From positions 434,001-498,000 of the forward strand of contig CAWCZO010000008.1 of assembly GCA_963800065.1 (NCBI GenBank): a DNA stretch of 64,000 nucleotides, given 5' to 3'. Below are positions 47,347-56,319 of this stretch, in pieces. This stretch comes from CAWJFJ01 sp963800065 (GTDB lineage: Bacteria; Actinomycetota; Acidimicrobiia; Acidimicrobiales; UBA8190). A program made the position numbers and the translations under genes. The stretch's first letter is position 1; each line of letters begins with the position of its first letter. Below the pieces are notes generated by a model. The model made no database searches and was not told the DNA's origin. It saw nothing but the letters and a program-made list of their open reading frames with translations.

Positions 47347-50060
47347 CCGGACGCCGGCCGAGCCGCCGCCCGGCCGGCCCATCAACGGGAGCGCCGCCCT
47401 GCGCCAGTGACCGCCGGGAGGACATGCCACCGGGGCTCGACCGGCGCTTCGAAGCGGTCATCGTGTCGAGCGCCGCACCGGAGCTCCTGGCCCGTTCGGC
47501 CGATTCCCTGAGGGCATTGGCGCTGACCGGCGTACTCGTCGGGGTGACGGCGCCACTCATCGTGGAGGAGCTCCTGCGACTGCTCGCCTGGCCCTCCACC
47601 GGTGCCGCCGACCTCCTGGTGGCCGACAGCGCCGGCCCCGGGCTCGCCGTCCTGGACGAGAGCGGCATCCACCACCCGGGCGTTCCGACGTCCACCGGGG
47701 ACCGGTCTTCGGGCCCCGTCCTGGGTCGGGCGGAGGAAGCGGTGGTCGAGACCCTGGACGAGCTGTGGCGACGTGGGATCCACGGCCGGGATGTCGTCGT
47801 CCTGACCGATGGGTCATCGGGAGCCGATCGTGGGTCATCCCCGCCCGGCGTCCCCGACCTGCGCCTGGTGACGGCGTTCGTGGTCGCCGGTGGCGCATCC
47901 CCCCCCATCGGGGTGGCACCGTCGACGCCGGAATCGACGCACGTCCGCCAGATACTGGACGACCAGTTACGACGTCGGCACCGGCAGGATCTTCCCGAGG
48001 TCACGACCACGCCCGGGTGGTCGTTCGTCGTCGACGGCTTCGACGTGACCCACGAGCGCGTCCAGGAGACGCTGGTCACACTGGCCGACGGCCATGTCGG
48101 GACCAGCGGAGCATCCCTGGCCCCTCATCCGAGCCAGCACCCGTGGGTGGTGGCGGCGGGCGTCTACGACGGGGATGGCCCCGACACCCACCTGCTCACC
48201 GGACCGAGGGTCTTCGAGCTGACCGGGCTCCGCGACGGTGTGCCCCTCCGCCGGCTCCTCGACCTGCGAACGGGCGTGCTCTACGAACGGACACGCTCGG
48301 AGGGAAATACTTTCGACAGCGTGCGCTTTGCCTCCCTGGCCGAGCCGAACACCTCGGTCCTGCGGGTTCGTTGCCCCAAGGGACTGCGGTCCGGACTGCC
48401 ATTGACGCCACCCACCGACGACCCCGTCCACGATCAGGGCCGCCAGGGGCCCGCCACCTCGATCCAGGTTGCCGCCTCCACCGGCGGGATCACGGCGGCG
48501 GCGGCGCAGACCCGCACACGCGGCGGCACCTTGGACCGAATGGCCGCCTACCGGCCTGGTGCCGACACCCTCCCCGACCCGGGCCCAGTCGTCGATGCCC
48601 TTGATCGGGCCCGATCCATCGGTTTCGATCGACTTCTGGGAACGCATCGTCGCGCCTGGGCCCGACGTTGGGACGACGCCGACGTGGTGGTGGAGGGCGA
48701 CGAGGAGTTGCAACTGGCCATCCGACTGGCCCTGTTCCACCTGATGGCCTCGGTCGCCGATTCCGGTGAGGCCGCTGTCGGCGCCCGAGGCCTGACGGGG
48801 ACCGGCTACCGGGGCCACGTCTTCTGGGACGCCGACACTTTCGTCCTTCCCTTCCTGGCGGCCACCCATCCGGCGGCGGCCCGGGCCATGCTCGAGTACC
48901 GCGTGCGTCGGCTTCCGGCGGCCATGGATGCGGCCCTCGCCGCAGGCCGGGCGGGGGCCCGTTTTCCCTGGGAATCGGCCCGGAGCGGTGGCGACGTGAC
49001 ACCGACGAGCGCCCGCGACCGAGCCGGTCGTGTCGTCGCCATCCGCACCGGTCAGCTAGAGGAGCACATCGTCGCCGACGTGTCGTGGGCGGCGTGCTGC
49101 TATGTGGACTGGTCGGGTGACGAGGAGTTCGCCCGGGGCCCGGGTCGTCGGATCCTGGTGGAGACGGCCCGCTACTGGGCGTCTCGGATACGTCTCGAGC
49201 GGGACGGCCGGGCCCACATCTACGGCGTCATCGGGCCCGACGAGTATCACGAGCCGGTCGACGACAACGCCTACACCAACGTCATGGCCCGCTGGAACCT
49301 GCGACGCGCCGCCGCCGACGGTGTCGACGAGGTCGGTGAAGAGGAATGGCACAGATGGCTCCGTCTGGCCGGTGCCCTGGTCGACGGTTACGACCCCGAC
49401 ACCGGCATCTACGAGCAGTTCGCCGGATTCGGGGAGCTCGAGCCCCTGATCATCGAAGAGGTGGCACCCCGGCGTCCGATCGCCGCCGACGTGCTGCTCG
49501 GAGCGGAGCGGGTGGCCCGGGCCCAGGTCGTCAAGCAGGCCGACGTCCTGCTCCTCCACCATCTCGTGCCCGATGAGGTCGCTCCGGGCAGCCTCGAGCC
49601 CAACCTCCGCTACTACGAGCCCCGCACCGCCCACGGCAGTTCGCTCTCGCCGGCGACGCACGCCTTGTTGCTGGCCCGGGCGGGCCAGTACGACAAGGCG
49701 CTGGAAGCGCTGCGTCTCGCCGCCCGCATGGACATCGACGACCTGACCGGTTCGACCGCCGCCGGCCTGCATCTGGCCACCATGGGGGGCCTCTGGCAGG
49801 CTCTCGCCTACGGGTTCGCCGGGCTCCGACCCCGGGCCGGGATGCTCCACGTCGATCCGGTCCTACCCCCGTCGTGGTCGGCACTCGAGCTGCGGGTTCG
49901 CTTCCGCGGCAGCAGAGTCCGGATCCGCGCCGACCATTCCCGACTCCGCATCCACGCCGACCGGACCACCGCGGTCGCCGTCGGTGGTACGCCTTTTGGC
50001 GTCGGTCCGGGACAGCAGGAGTTCCGTCGCCGCGGCGGAGGCTGGGAGCAGAGCTCGTGA
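47343..50060 (+). CDS. GH65 glycoside phosphorylase with degenerate N-terminal HAD-like domain
   Basis: A 905-residue protein. The GH65 domain occupies ~220-890, with GTGYRGHVFWDADTF, the general-acid motif GVIGPDEYH (Glu ~634), DDNAYTNVM, KQADVLLLHHLV and HGSSLSPATHALL. The N-terminal ~200 residues look like an HAD domain, but the expected FDxDG nucleophile motif is replaced by FEAVIVSSAAP, so phosphatase/mutase activity is probably lost. Expected reaction: phosphorolysis of an alpha-linked glucose disaccharide. The start overlaps the split-barrel stop and the end overlaps a tandem-Usp start, giving a coupled three-gene unit. Confidence 0.9.
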   Translation: MTGRRPSRRPAGPSTGAPPCASDRREDMPPGLDRRFEAVIVSSAAPELLARSADSLRALALTGVLVGVTAPLIVEELLRLLAWPSTGAADLLVADSAGPGLAVLDESGIHHPGVPTSTGDRSSGPVLGRAEEAVVETLDELWRRGIHGRDVVVLTDGSSGADRGSSPPGVPDLRLVTAFVVAGGASPPIGVAPSTPESTHVRQILDDQLRRRHRQDLPEVTTTPGWSFVVDGFDVTHERVQETLVTLADGHVGTSGASLAPHPSQHPWVVAAGVYDGDGPDTHLLTGPRVFELTGLRDGVPLRRLLDLRTGVLYERTRSEGNTFDSVRFASLAEPNTSVLRVRCPKGLRSGLPLTPPTDDPVHDQGRQGPATSIQVAASTGGITAAAAQTRTRGGTLDRMAAYRPGADTLPDPGPVVDALDRARSIGFDRLLGTHRRAWARRWDDADVVVEGDEELQLAIRLALFHLMASVADSGEAAVGARGLTGTGYRGHVFWDADTFVLPFLAATHPAAARAMLEYRVRRLPAAMDAALAAGRAGARFPWESARSGGDVTPTSARDRAGRVVAIRTGQLEEHIVADVSWAACCYVDWSGDEEFARGPGRRILVETARYWASRIRLERDGRAHIYGVIGPDEYHEPVDDNAYTNVMARWNLRRAAADGVDEVGEEEWHRWLRLAGALVDGYDPDTGIYEQFAGFGELEPLIIEEVAPRRPIAADVLLGAERVARAQVVKQADVLLLHHLVPDEVAPGSLEPNLRYYEPRTAHGSSLSPATHALLLARAGQYDKALEALRLAARMDIDDLTGSTAAGLHLATMGGLWQALAYGFAGLRPRAGMLHVDPVLPPSWSALELRVRFRGSRVRIRADHSRLRIHADRTTAVAVGGTPFGVGPGQQEFRRRGGGWEQSS

Positions 50061-50809
50061 GCAGGGTCATCGCCGCCGTCGACCACTCCGACGTCTCGGA
50101 ACCCGTGGTCCGCATGGCCAGGGCTGTGGCCGACGCTCTGGACGCCTCGCTGGAGGTCCTCCACGTCGTCGAGGGCGAAGACGAGGCGGGGGGTCGACCG
50201 GCCGGGACGACCGACCCCCCGGTGCGTGTCCTGTCCGGTGATCCGGTCGAGCTTCTCGCCCGGGTGGCCGCGGAAGAGGACGTGGTGGCCATGGTCGTCG
50301 GCGCCCGCTCCCACCCGGGCGGTGCTCGTCCGGCCGGGCACGTGGCCATGGGCCTGGCCGGGCGGACCGACAAACCGGTGGTGGTGGTGCCGCCGGGCTC
50401 CCATCCACCCGGGGAACTGCACACGGCCGTGGTGGCCATGGAAGGCACACCGGGCAAGGCCCGCACCCTGCAGAGGATCGTCGCCATCTCCGCCCGTGCC
50501 GGTCTCGAGATCGTCGTCGTCCACGTCCACGACGAGGACGCCATTCCGAGCTTCTCGGACCAGGTTCAGCACGAGGCCGAGGCGTATGCCAGCGAGTTCT
50601 TCTCCCGACACCTGATCAGCGCACCACGGATGAGGTTGGAACTTCGTGTCGGGATCCCGGCCGACGAGGTCCTGGACACCGTCGAGTCGGCCCGGGCCGA
50701 GCTGGTCGCCGTGGGTTGGCCGCCGGCGGAGGATCCCCGACGGGGGGCCGTGGCCAGGGAGATCGTCGGTCGGAGCCCGGTCGCCGTCCTTCTGGTGGCT
50801 ATTGCGTGA
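50057..50809 (+). CDS. Tandem universal-stress-protein-domain protein
   Basis: A 250-residue protein with two Usp-like halves (SRVIAAVDHSDVSEPVVRMA ... KPVVVVPPGS and LHTAVVAMEGTPGKARTLQRIV ... SPVAVLLVAIA). The usual G-x2-G-x9-G-S/T ATP motif is degraded in the first half (GARSHPGGARPAGHVAMG). The GTG at 50057 overlaps the GH65 stop. Its 3' end overlaps convergently with acetate kinase by 11 bp. Probably a non-ATP-binding or regulatory Usp. Confidence 0.82.
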   Translation: MSRVIAAVDHSDVSEPVVRMARAVADALDASLEVLHVVEGEDEAGGRPAGTTDPPVRVLSGDPVELLARVAAEEDVVAMVVGARSHPGGARPAGHVAMGLAGRTDKPVVVVPPGSHPPGELHTAVVAMEGTPGKARTLQRIVAISARAGLEIVVVHVHDEDAIPSFSDQVQHEAEAYASEFFSRHLISAPRMRLELRVGIPADEVLDTVESARAELVAVGWPPAEDPRRGAVAREIVGRSPVAVLLVAIA

Positions 50810-51926
50810 GTGGTGAGGACGAAAGCGGCCCGGCACGGGTCACCAGTGCCCGAACCTCGGCGGCGATCTGGAGGTCCTCCCGGGCCTCGGCCACCACCGT
50901 CCGGACGCCGGCCCCGGCGGCGGTGATGTCGGCGTCGAGCACGGGGGACGCATTGGCCCGTTCGTCGATCCGGATTCCCAGGAATCCGAGCCCTGCTGCC
51001 GCTTCGGCGCGGATCGACGCCGCGTTCTCCCCGACGCCGCCGGTGAAGGCCAAGACGTCCAGACCGTTCATGGCGCTCGCCATTGACGCGATGGCGGCCC
51101 GCAACCGGTGCACGTAGACGGCGACCGCCAGTCGGGAGCCGGCATCGCCTCGTCCCGCCGCCTCTGTCACCACCGCCATGTCGGGCGATCCGGCCAGTGC
51201 CAGCAGCCCGGACGTGTTCTCCAGGGCGTCGGCGACCTGATCCACGGTCATCTCGGAGTTCTGCAGGAGCCAGGTCACGAGGCCGGGGTCGACGGTTCCC
51301 GAGCGGGTGGCCATGACGAGGCCCTCCAGAGGGGTGAAGCCCATGGTCGTGTCCACCGATCTGCCGTGGCGCACGGCGGCCAGCGACGCGCCGGCGCCCA
51401 GGTGGCATGTCACGGCGCGCAACTGCTCGACGGGCCTCCCGATCAGCTCAGCCGCCCGCCGGCTGAGGTAGGAGTGACTGAGACCGTGGAATCCGAAGCG
51501 GCGGATGCCGTACCGCTCCCGCCACACGGCCGGGACGGCGTAGGTGGCCGCCGCCTCCGGCATCGTCGCATGGAAGGCGGTGTCGAAGCAGGCGACGGCG
51601 GGAACATGGGGTAGGAGGTGGCCGACGATATCGATGCCGGCCAGGGACTTCGGCTGGTGCAGGGGAGCGAGATCGGCGAGCTGACGCAGCGCCCGCTCCA
51701 CGGCGGCGTCGATGACCACCGCGTCCGTGAATGTCGTTCCCCCGTGCACCACCCGGTGGCCGATGGCGTCGACCTGATCGGCGATGCCCGTGATCGCCGT
51801 CTCGACGGCCCCGGGGTCGAACCGACCCTGATGGGCCTGACTCTCGGTGAAGAGCACCTCGTTGTCGGGCCCGAGGAGTCGCAGCTTGAGGCTGGAAGAG
51901 CCGGCGTTGACCACGAGCACGCGCAT
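50799..51926 (-). CDS. ackA: Acetate kinase
   Basis: A 375-residue acetate kinase (acetyl phosphate + ADP to acetate + ATP). Motifs: VLVVNAGSSSLKLRLL at the start, IGHRVVHGG, ACFDTAFHATMP, FGFHGLSHSYL, CHLGAGASLAAV, and FTGGVGENAASIR. It follows phosphoketolase by 10 bp on the same strand, and the pair makes ATP from sugar phosphates. No convincing DosR-like box was found before the operon, although it adjoins the island. Confidence 0.95.
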   Translation of the reverse strand: MRVLVVNAGSSSLKLRLLGPDNEVLFTESQAHQGRFDPGAVETAITGIADQVDAIGHRVVHGGTTFTDAVVIDAAVERALRQLADLAPLHQPKSLAGIDIVGHLLPHVPAVACFDTAFHATMPEAAATYAVPAVWRERYGIRRFGFHGLSHSYLSRRAAELIGRPVEQLRAVTCHLGAGASLAAVRHGRSVDTTMGFTPLEGLVMATRSGTVDPGLVTWLLQNSEMTVDQVADALENTSGLLALAGSPDMAVVTEAAGRGDAGSRLAVAVYVHRLRAAIASMASAMNGLDVLAFTGGVGENAASIRAEAAAGLGFLGIRIDERANASPVLDADITAAGAGVRTVVAEAREDLQIAAEVRALVTRAGPLSSSPLTQ

Positions 51927-51936
51927 CGGTCGGGGG

Positions 51937-54315
51937 CTACGGAGTCCAGGTCCAGGCTGTGATCTCGGGTGGATCGTCGCCGTGCTCCCGGGTGTAGGCA
52001 CGGGCCTGCAGGCGGGCGTCCTCCATGTCCTGGCGGACACGCTCGGCGCTCCCGCCGAGCGCCGGCACCCGGTCGATGACGTCGATGACCAGGTGGAAGC
52101 GGTCGAGGTCGTTGAGCATCACCATGTCGAAGGGTGTGGTGGTGGTTCCCTCCTCTTTGTAGCCGCGGACGTGGATGTTGTCGTGATTGGCACGCCGGTA
52201 GGTGAGGCGGTGGATGAGCCACGGATAGCCGTGGTAGGCGAAGATCACGGGCCGGTCGGTGGTGAACAGAGCATCGAATTGGATGTCGGTCAGGCCGTGG
52301 GGGTGTTCGGTGTCCGGCTCCAGGCGCATCAGGTCCACCACGTTGATCACCCGGACCTTGAGATCGGGGAAGAAGCGGCGGAGAATGGCGGTGGCGGCCA
52401 GTGTCTCGAGGGTGGGGACGTCCCCGGCACAGGCCAGGACCACGTCGGGGAGCGCGTCACCGTCACTGCTGGCCCACTCGAAGATGCCGAGACCGCGCGT
52501 ACAGTGCAGTACGGCGTCGTCCATGCTCAGGTAGTTGAGCGACGGCTGCTTTCCGGCCACGATCACGTTGACGTAGTCGCGGCTTCGCAGGCAGTGGTCG
52601 GCCACCGAGAGGAGGCTGTTGGCGTCGGGTGGCAGGTACACCCGCACCACCTCGGGTTTCTTGTTCACGACATGGTCGATGAACCCCGGGTCCTGGTGGG
52701 AGAAGCCGTTGTGGTCCTGGCGCCAGACGTGACTGGACAGCAGGTAGTTGAGCGATGCGATGGGACGACGCCAGAGAATCTCCCGCGTGGTCTTCAGCCA
52801 CTTGGCGTGTTGGTTGACCATGGAATCGACGATGGGGATGAAGGCCTCGTAGGAGTTGAACAGCCCATGGCGGCCGGTCAGGAGGTAGCCCTCGAGCCAT
52901 CCCTGGCAGAGATGCTCGCTGAGGACTTCCATGACCCGGCCGTGGTGCGCCAGAAACTCGTCTCCGGGCACCGTCTCGGCCTCCCAGACCCGGTTCGTCG
53001 CCTCGAATACGGCGGAGAGCCGGTTGGAGAGTGTCTCGTCCGGTCCGACGATGCGGAAGGTGGTCGGATTGTCCCGCACCACGTCGCGCAGGAAGCGGCC
53101 GAGGACCCTCGTCGGCTCGGCGGACTCGACCCCCGGTGTGTTCACCGCCACGGCGTAAGCACGGAAATCGGGCAGTTCCAGATCCTGGAGGAGGAGCCCG
53201 CCGTTGGCGTGGGGATTGGCGCTCATCCGGCGGGAGCCCTTTGGCGCCAGTGCGGCGAGATCGGCCCGGAGATTCCCGGCACCGTCGAACAGCTCGTCCG
53301 GTCGGTAACTCCGCAACCAGGAATCGAGCACCTCGAGGTGGCGGGGGTTCGTCCGAACCTCGGCCACCGGGACCTGGTGGGCACGGAACGTCCCCTCGAC
53401 GGGTAGTCCGTCGACCTCCTTCGGTCCCGTCCAGCCCTTCGGCGTCCGCAGAACGATCATGGGCCAGACGGGACGGGTGCTCTCGCCGTCACGACGTGCC
53501 GAACGCTGGATCCGTGCGATGTCGTCCAAGGCGTCGTCCAGGGCGGCGGCGAGCTGCTGGTGTACATCAGGGGGGTCGTCGCCGACGACGAAGATGGGAC
53601 GGTGCCCGTAGCCCTCGAGGAGACGGGTGAGCTCGTGGTCGCCGATCCGGGCCAGTACCGTCGGGTTGGCGATCTTGTACCCGTTGAGATGCAGGATCGG
53701 TAGGACGGCGCCGTCGCCCACGGGGTCCAGGAATTTGTTCGAATGCCAGCTCGCCGCCAACGGTCCCGTCTCGGCCTCACCGTCGCCGATGACGCAGGCC
53801 ACGACGAGGTCCGGATTGTCGAGGACCGCTCCATAGGCGTGGACCAGGGAGTACCCCAGTTCTCCGCCTTCGTGGATCGAACCCGGCGTCTCAGGTGCGA
53901 CGTGGCTGGGGATCCCACCCGGGAAGGAGAACTGGCGGAACAGCCGGCGCAAGCCCTCGGCGTCCCGGCCGATATGGGGATACACCTCGCTGTAGGTGCC
54001 CTCGAGGTAGGCGTTGGCCACAATGCCCGGCCCTCCGTGACCGGGGCCGATGACATAGATCATGTCGAGGTCACGCATCTTGATCACCCGGTTGAGATGG
54101 GCGTAGACGAGATTCAACCCGGGCGTGGTTCCGAAGTGTCCGAGCAGTCGGGGCTTCACGTGCTCCGGCCGCAACGGTTCGGCGAGAAGTGGATTGTCCA
54201 GCAGATAGATCTGACCGACCGAGCAGTAGTTGGCGGCTCGCCAATACGCGTCGATGACCGAGAGAGCCGGGGCATCGAGGGGGCTGGTCGTTTCGAGCGG
54301 TGACGTGTTCCTCAT
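51937..54315 (-). CDS. xfp: Phosphoketolase
   Basis: A 792-residue TPP enzyme that cleaves xylulose-5-P or fructose-6-P with phosphate to acetyl phosphate plus an aldose phosphate. Family motifs: YWRAANYCSVGQIYLLDNPL, GPGHGGPGIVANAYLEGTY, SFPGGIPSHVAPETPGSIHEGGELGYSL, TPP motif GDGEAETGPLA ... SNKFL, and SHQDPGFIDHVVNKKP. Length matches the family (~790-800). The ATG at 54315 follows GGAGG. Together with acetate kinase it forms a short bifid-type shunt giving one ATP per acetyl phosphate. Confidence 0.95.
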   Translation of the reverse strand: MRNTSPLETTSPLDAPALSVIDAYWRAANYCSVGQIYLLDNPLLAEPLRPEHVKPRLLGHFGTTPGLNLVYAHLNRVIKMRDLDMIYVIGPGHGGPGIVANAYLEGTYSEVYPHIGRDAEGLRRLFRQFSFPGGIPSHVAPETPGSIHEGGELGYSLVHAYGAVLDNPDLVVACVIGDGEAETGPLAASWHSNKFLDPVGDGAVLPILHLNGYKIANPTVLARIGDHELTRLLEGYGHRPIFVVGDDPPDVHQQLAAALDDALDDIARIQRSARRDGESTRPVWPMIVLRTPKGWTGPKEVDGLPVEGTFRAHQVPVAEVRTNPRHLEVLDSWLRSYRPDELFDGAGNLRADLAALAPKGSRRMSANPHANGGLLLQDLELPDFRAYAVAVNTPGVESAEPTRVLGRFLRDVVRDNPTTFRIVGPDETLSNRLSAVFEATNRVWEAETVPGDEFLAHHGRVMEVLSEHLCQGWLEGYLLTGRHGLFNSYEAFIPIVDSMVNQHAKWLKTTREILWRRPIASLNYLLSSHVWRQDHNGFSHQDPGFIDHVVNKKPEVVRVYLPPDANSLLSVADHCLRSRDYVNVIVAGKQPSLNYLSMDDAVLHCTRGLGIFEWASSDGDALPDVVLACAGDVPTLETLAATAILRRFFPDLKVRVINVVDLMRLEPDTEHPHGLTDIQFDALFTTDRPVIFAYHGYPWLIHRLTYRRANHDNIHVRGYKEEGTTTTPFDMVMLNDLDRFHLVIDVIDRVPALGGSAERVRQDMEDARLQARAYTREHGDDPPEITAWTWTP

Positions 54316-54434
54316 GGTAGGTCCTCCGTCGCCCTCCGACGGCCATCCAAGAGGACCAATCTGGCCGCACTCCGGAAGTCGGCTGAGCCCGTCCAACGTT
54401 TCTCGGGATAGTCGGTCTCCTGGAGGTGCACGGC

Positions 54435-55457
54435 ATGGTCGAGGGTTCGGGCATGATGAGGCTCATGCGGGAACCCTTCCGGAGGGTGATGATCGGGCTG
54501 GGCGCACTCGGGCTGGTCGTTGTGGGGGGTACCTGTGGGTATCTGCTGCTTGGCTTCGATCTCCTCGATTCCGTCTACCAGACGGTCACGACCGTCACGA
54601 CGGTCGGTTTCAACTCCCCCCGCCCACTCGACGCCGGGGGAAAGGTCTTTACGATCATCCTGATCCTGGTGGGCGTGGGTACGGCGTTGTACACCTTCTC
54701 GGCCGTCCTCGAGGTGCTCATCGAGGGTCACATGCGAGATCTCGTGAGGAGGCGCAAAATGGAGCGGGACATCACACGCATGTCCGGGCACGTGATCGTC
54801 TGTGGGTGGGGACGTGTCGGCCGTGAGGTGGCGCTGTTCCTGTCAAACGCACAACGACAGGTCGTCGTGGTCGACCGGGACGCCGATCGACTGCGCGAGG
54901 TTCCCTACGCGTCGGTTCTCGGTGATGTGACTGACGATGCCACCCTCCGCCAGGCAGGGATTGAGAGGTCGGCCACCTTGGTGGCCGCCCTCGACACCGA
55001 CGCCGACAACCTCTACGTGACGGTGGCAGCCAAATCGATGCGGACGGACCTCCAGATCATCGCCCGAGCGCGCAATGAGTCGTCGGAGCCGAAGCTGCTT
55101 CGTGCCGGCGCCGACCGGGTGGTGAATCCCCAGCAGCTCGGCGGCGATCGGATGGCATCTTTCGTGACCCAGCCCCACGTGGTGGACTTCGTCGACATCG
55201 TCATGCACGACGGGTCACTGGAGTTCCGACTGGAGGAGCTGGCCGTGTCGGCCGCGTCGTCACTGTCTGGGAGCACACTGCGATCGGCGCAGCTGCGCGA
55301 CCGCACGGGGGCACTGGTTCTCGCCATCCGTCGGCCCGATGGCGGATTCGTGACGAACCCCTTACCTGAGGATGTCATCGAAGCGGGGGACGTCCTCATC
55401 AGCGTGGGTACCGCTGAGCAACTCGGGGCGCTGGCGCGCTACGCCGTCAGGTCTTGA
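54435..55457 (+). CDS. Potassium channel with RCK (TrkA-N/TrkA-C) domains
   Basis: A 340-residue protein. Two membrane helices flank a pore loop with the selectivity sequence TVTTVGF (here VTTVTTVGFNSP). RCK_N has GHVIVCGWGRVGREVALFL and acidic VVVDRDADRL, and a C-terminal RCK_C runs from ~250. A gated K+ channel of the MthK/Kch type in the inner membrane. ATG 54435 is preferred because GGAGG lies at suitable distance; GTG 54426 is too close. Divergent from phosphoketolase. Confidence 0.9.
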   Translation: MVEGSGMMRLMREPFRRVMIGLGALGLVVVGGTCGYLLLGFDLLDSVYQTVTTVTTVGFNSPRPLDAGGKVFTIILILVGVGTALYTFSAVLEVLIEGHMRDLVRRRKMERDITRMSGHVIVCGWGRVGREVALFLSNAQRQVVVVDRDADRLREVPYASVLGDVTDDATLRQAGIERSATLVAALDTDADNLYVTVAAKSMRTDLQIIARARNESSEPKLLRAGADRVVNPQQLGGDRMASFVTQPHVVDFVDIVMHDGSLEFRLEELAVSAASSLSGSTLRSAQLRDRTGALVLAIRRPDGGFVTNPLPEDVIEAGDVLISVGTAEQLGALARYAVRS

Positions 55458-56319
55458 CCGAAGAGCCCACGGGCAGCGCCGTCGCCTCGGTGAGCACTTC
55501 GTCGGCGAAGCGGCGCAGACCGTCGATCGTCTGGCGCCCGCTCGACCATGGTCTCACGAGCGCCCGCCCGACGCCCGCTTCGGCGGCACGACGCAAAGCG
55601 TCGATATCGGCCTGAACGCCCATGGTGATCTCGACGGCTCCGGGTCGACCGGCCTCGTCGCGCAGCTCCGCCAGGCGGGTGACAGCGGCAGGAATCTGCT
55701 CGACGGTATGGTTCATGGGGATCCACCCGTCTCCGACGAGCGCGGCACGACGCAGGGCGGCGGCCCCATCGCCCCCGATGTGCATCGGAGGCCACGGGGA
55801 CTGAACCGGCTTTGGTTCGAACATGACGGGACTGAAGTCGAAGTTCTTGCCGTGATGCTCGACGATCCGATCGCGCCACAACCGCTGGCACACCGAGATG
55901 GCTTCATCGACTCGTCGTCCCCGGGTGGTGAAGTCCAGCCCCACGGACTCCCATTCGGCTTCCAGCCAGCTGGCCCCCACACCGAACTCGGCCCGGCCAC
56001 CCGAAACGATATCGAGGGTGGTCACGGCCCGGGCCACCACGAAGGGGTGCCGCAGGCCGATGTTGTAGACGTGCGTCCCGAACCGGATCCGGTCGGTGCG
56101 GCCCGCCAGATGGGAGAGATAGGCGAAGGGCTCGAAGATGGGGACGTCCGAGGGGATGGGGGGATGGTCGGCACCGGCATAGGGACTTCCGTCCGACGCC
56201 ACCGGCAGGACGAGATGCTCGGGCATCCAGACGGATTCGTACCCGAGCCCATCGGCTTCGCAGGTGACCTCGGTCCACCGCTCGGGACGGACGGTCCCGA
56301 GTGCGATGCCGATCTTCAT
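55447..56319 (-). CDS. F420-dependent luciferase-like (LLM) oxidoreductase
   Basis: A 290-residue LLM-class protein, likely using coenzyme F420. Motifs: MKIGIALGTVRPERW, LGYESVWMPEHL, RIRFGTHVYNIGLRHPFVVARAVTTLDIVSGGR, GVGASWLEAEW, and MHIGGDGAAALRRAALVGDGW. Start at 56319 with AAGGAGG. It overlaps the upstream quinone oxidoreductase stop (ATGA) and converges with the K+ channel gene (11 bp). Substrate unknown. Confidence 0.9.
   Translation of the reverse strand: MKIGIALGTVRPERWTEVTCEADGLGYESVWMPEHLVLPVASDGSPYAGADHPPIPSDVPIFEPFAYLSHLAGRTDRIRFGTHVYNIGLRHPFVVARAVTTLDIVSGGRAEFGVGASWLEAEWESVGLDFTTRGRRVDEAISVCQRLWRDRIVEHHGKNFDFSPVMFEPKPVQSPWPPMHIGGDGAAALRRAALVGDGWIPMNHTVEQIPAAVTRLAELRDEAGRPGAVEITMGVQADIDALRRAAEAGVGRALVRPWSSGRQTIDGLRRFADEVLTEATALPVGSSVKT

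Noticed and set aside
54405..54418. GGGAT-AGTC-GGTCT before the K+ channel/phosphoketolase genes
   Set aside because: Two to three mismatches, wrong spacer type and only 16 bp from the channel start.
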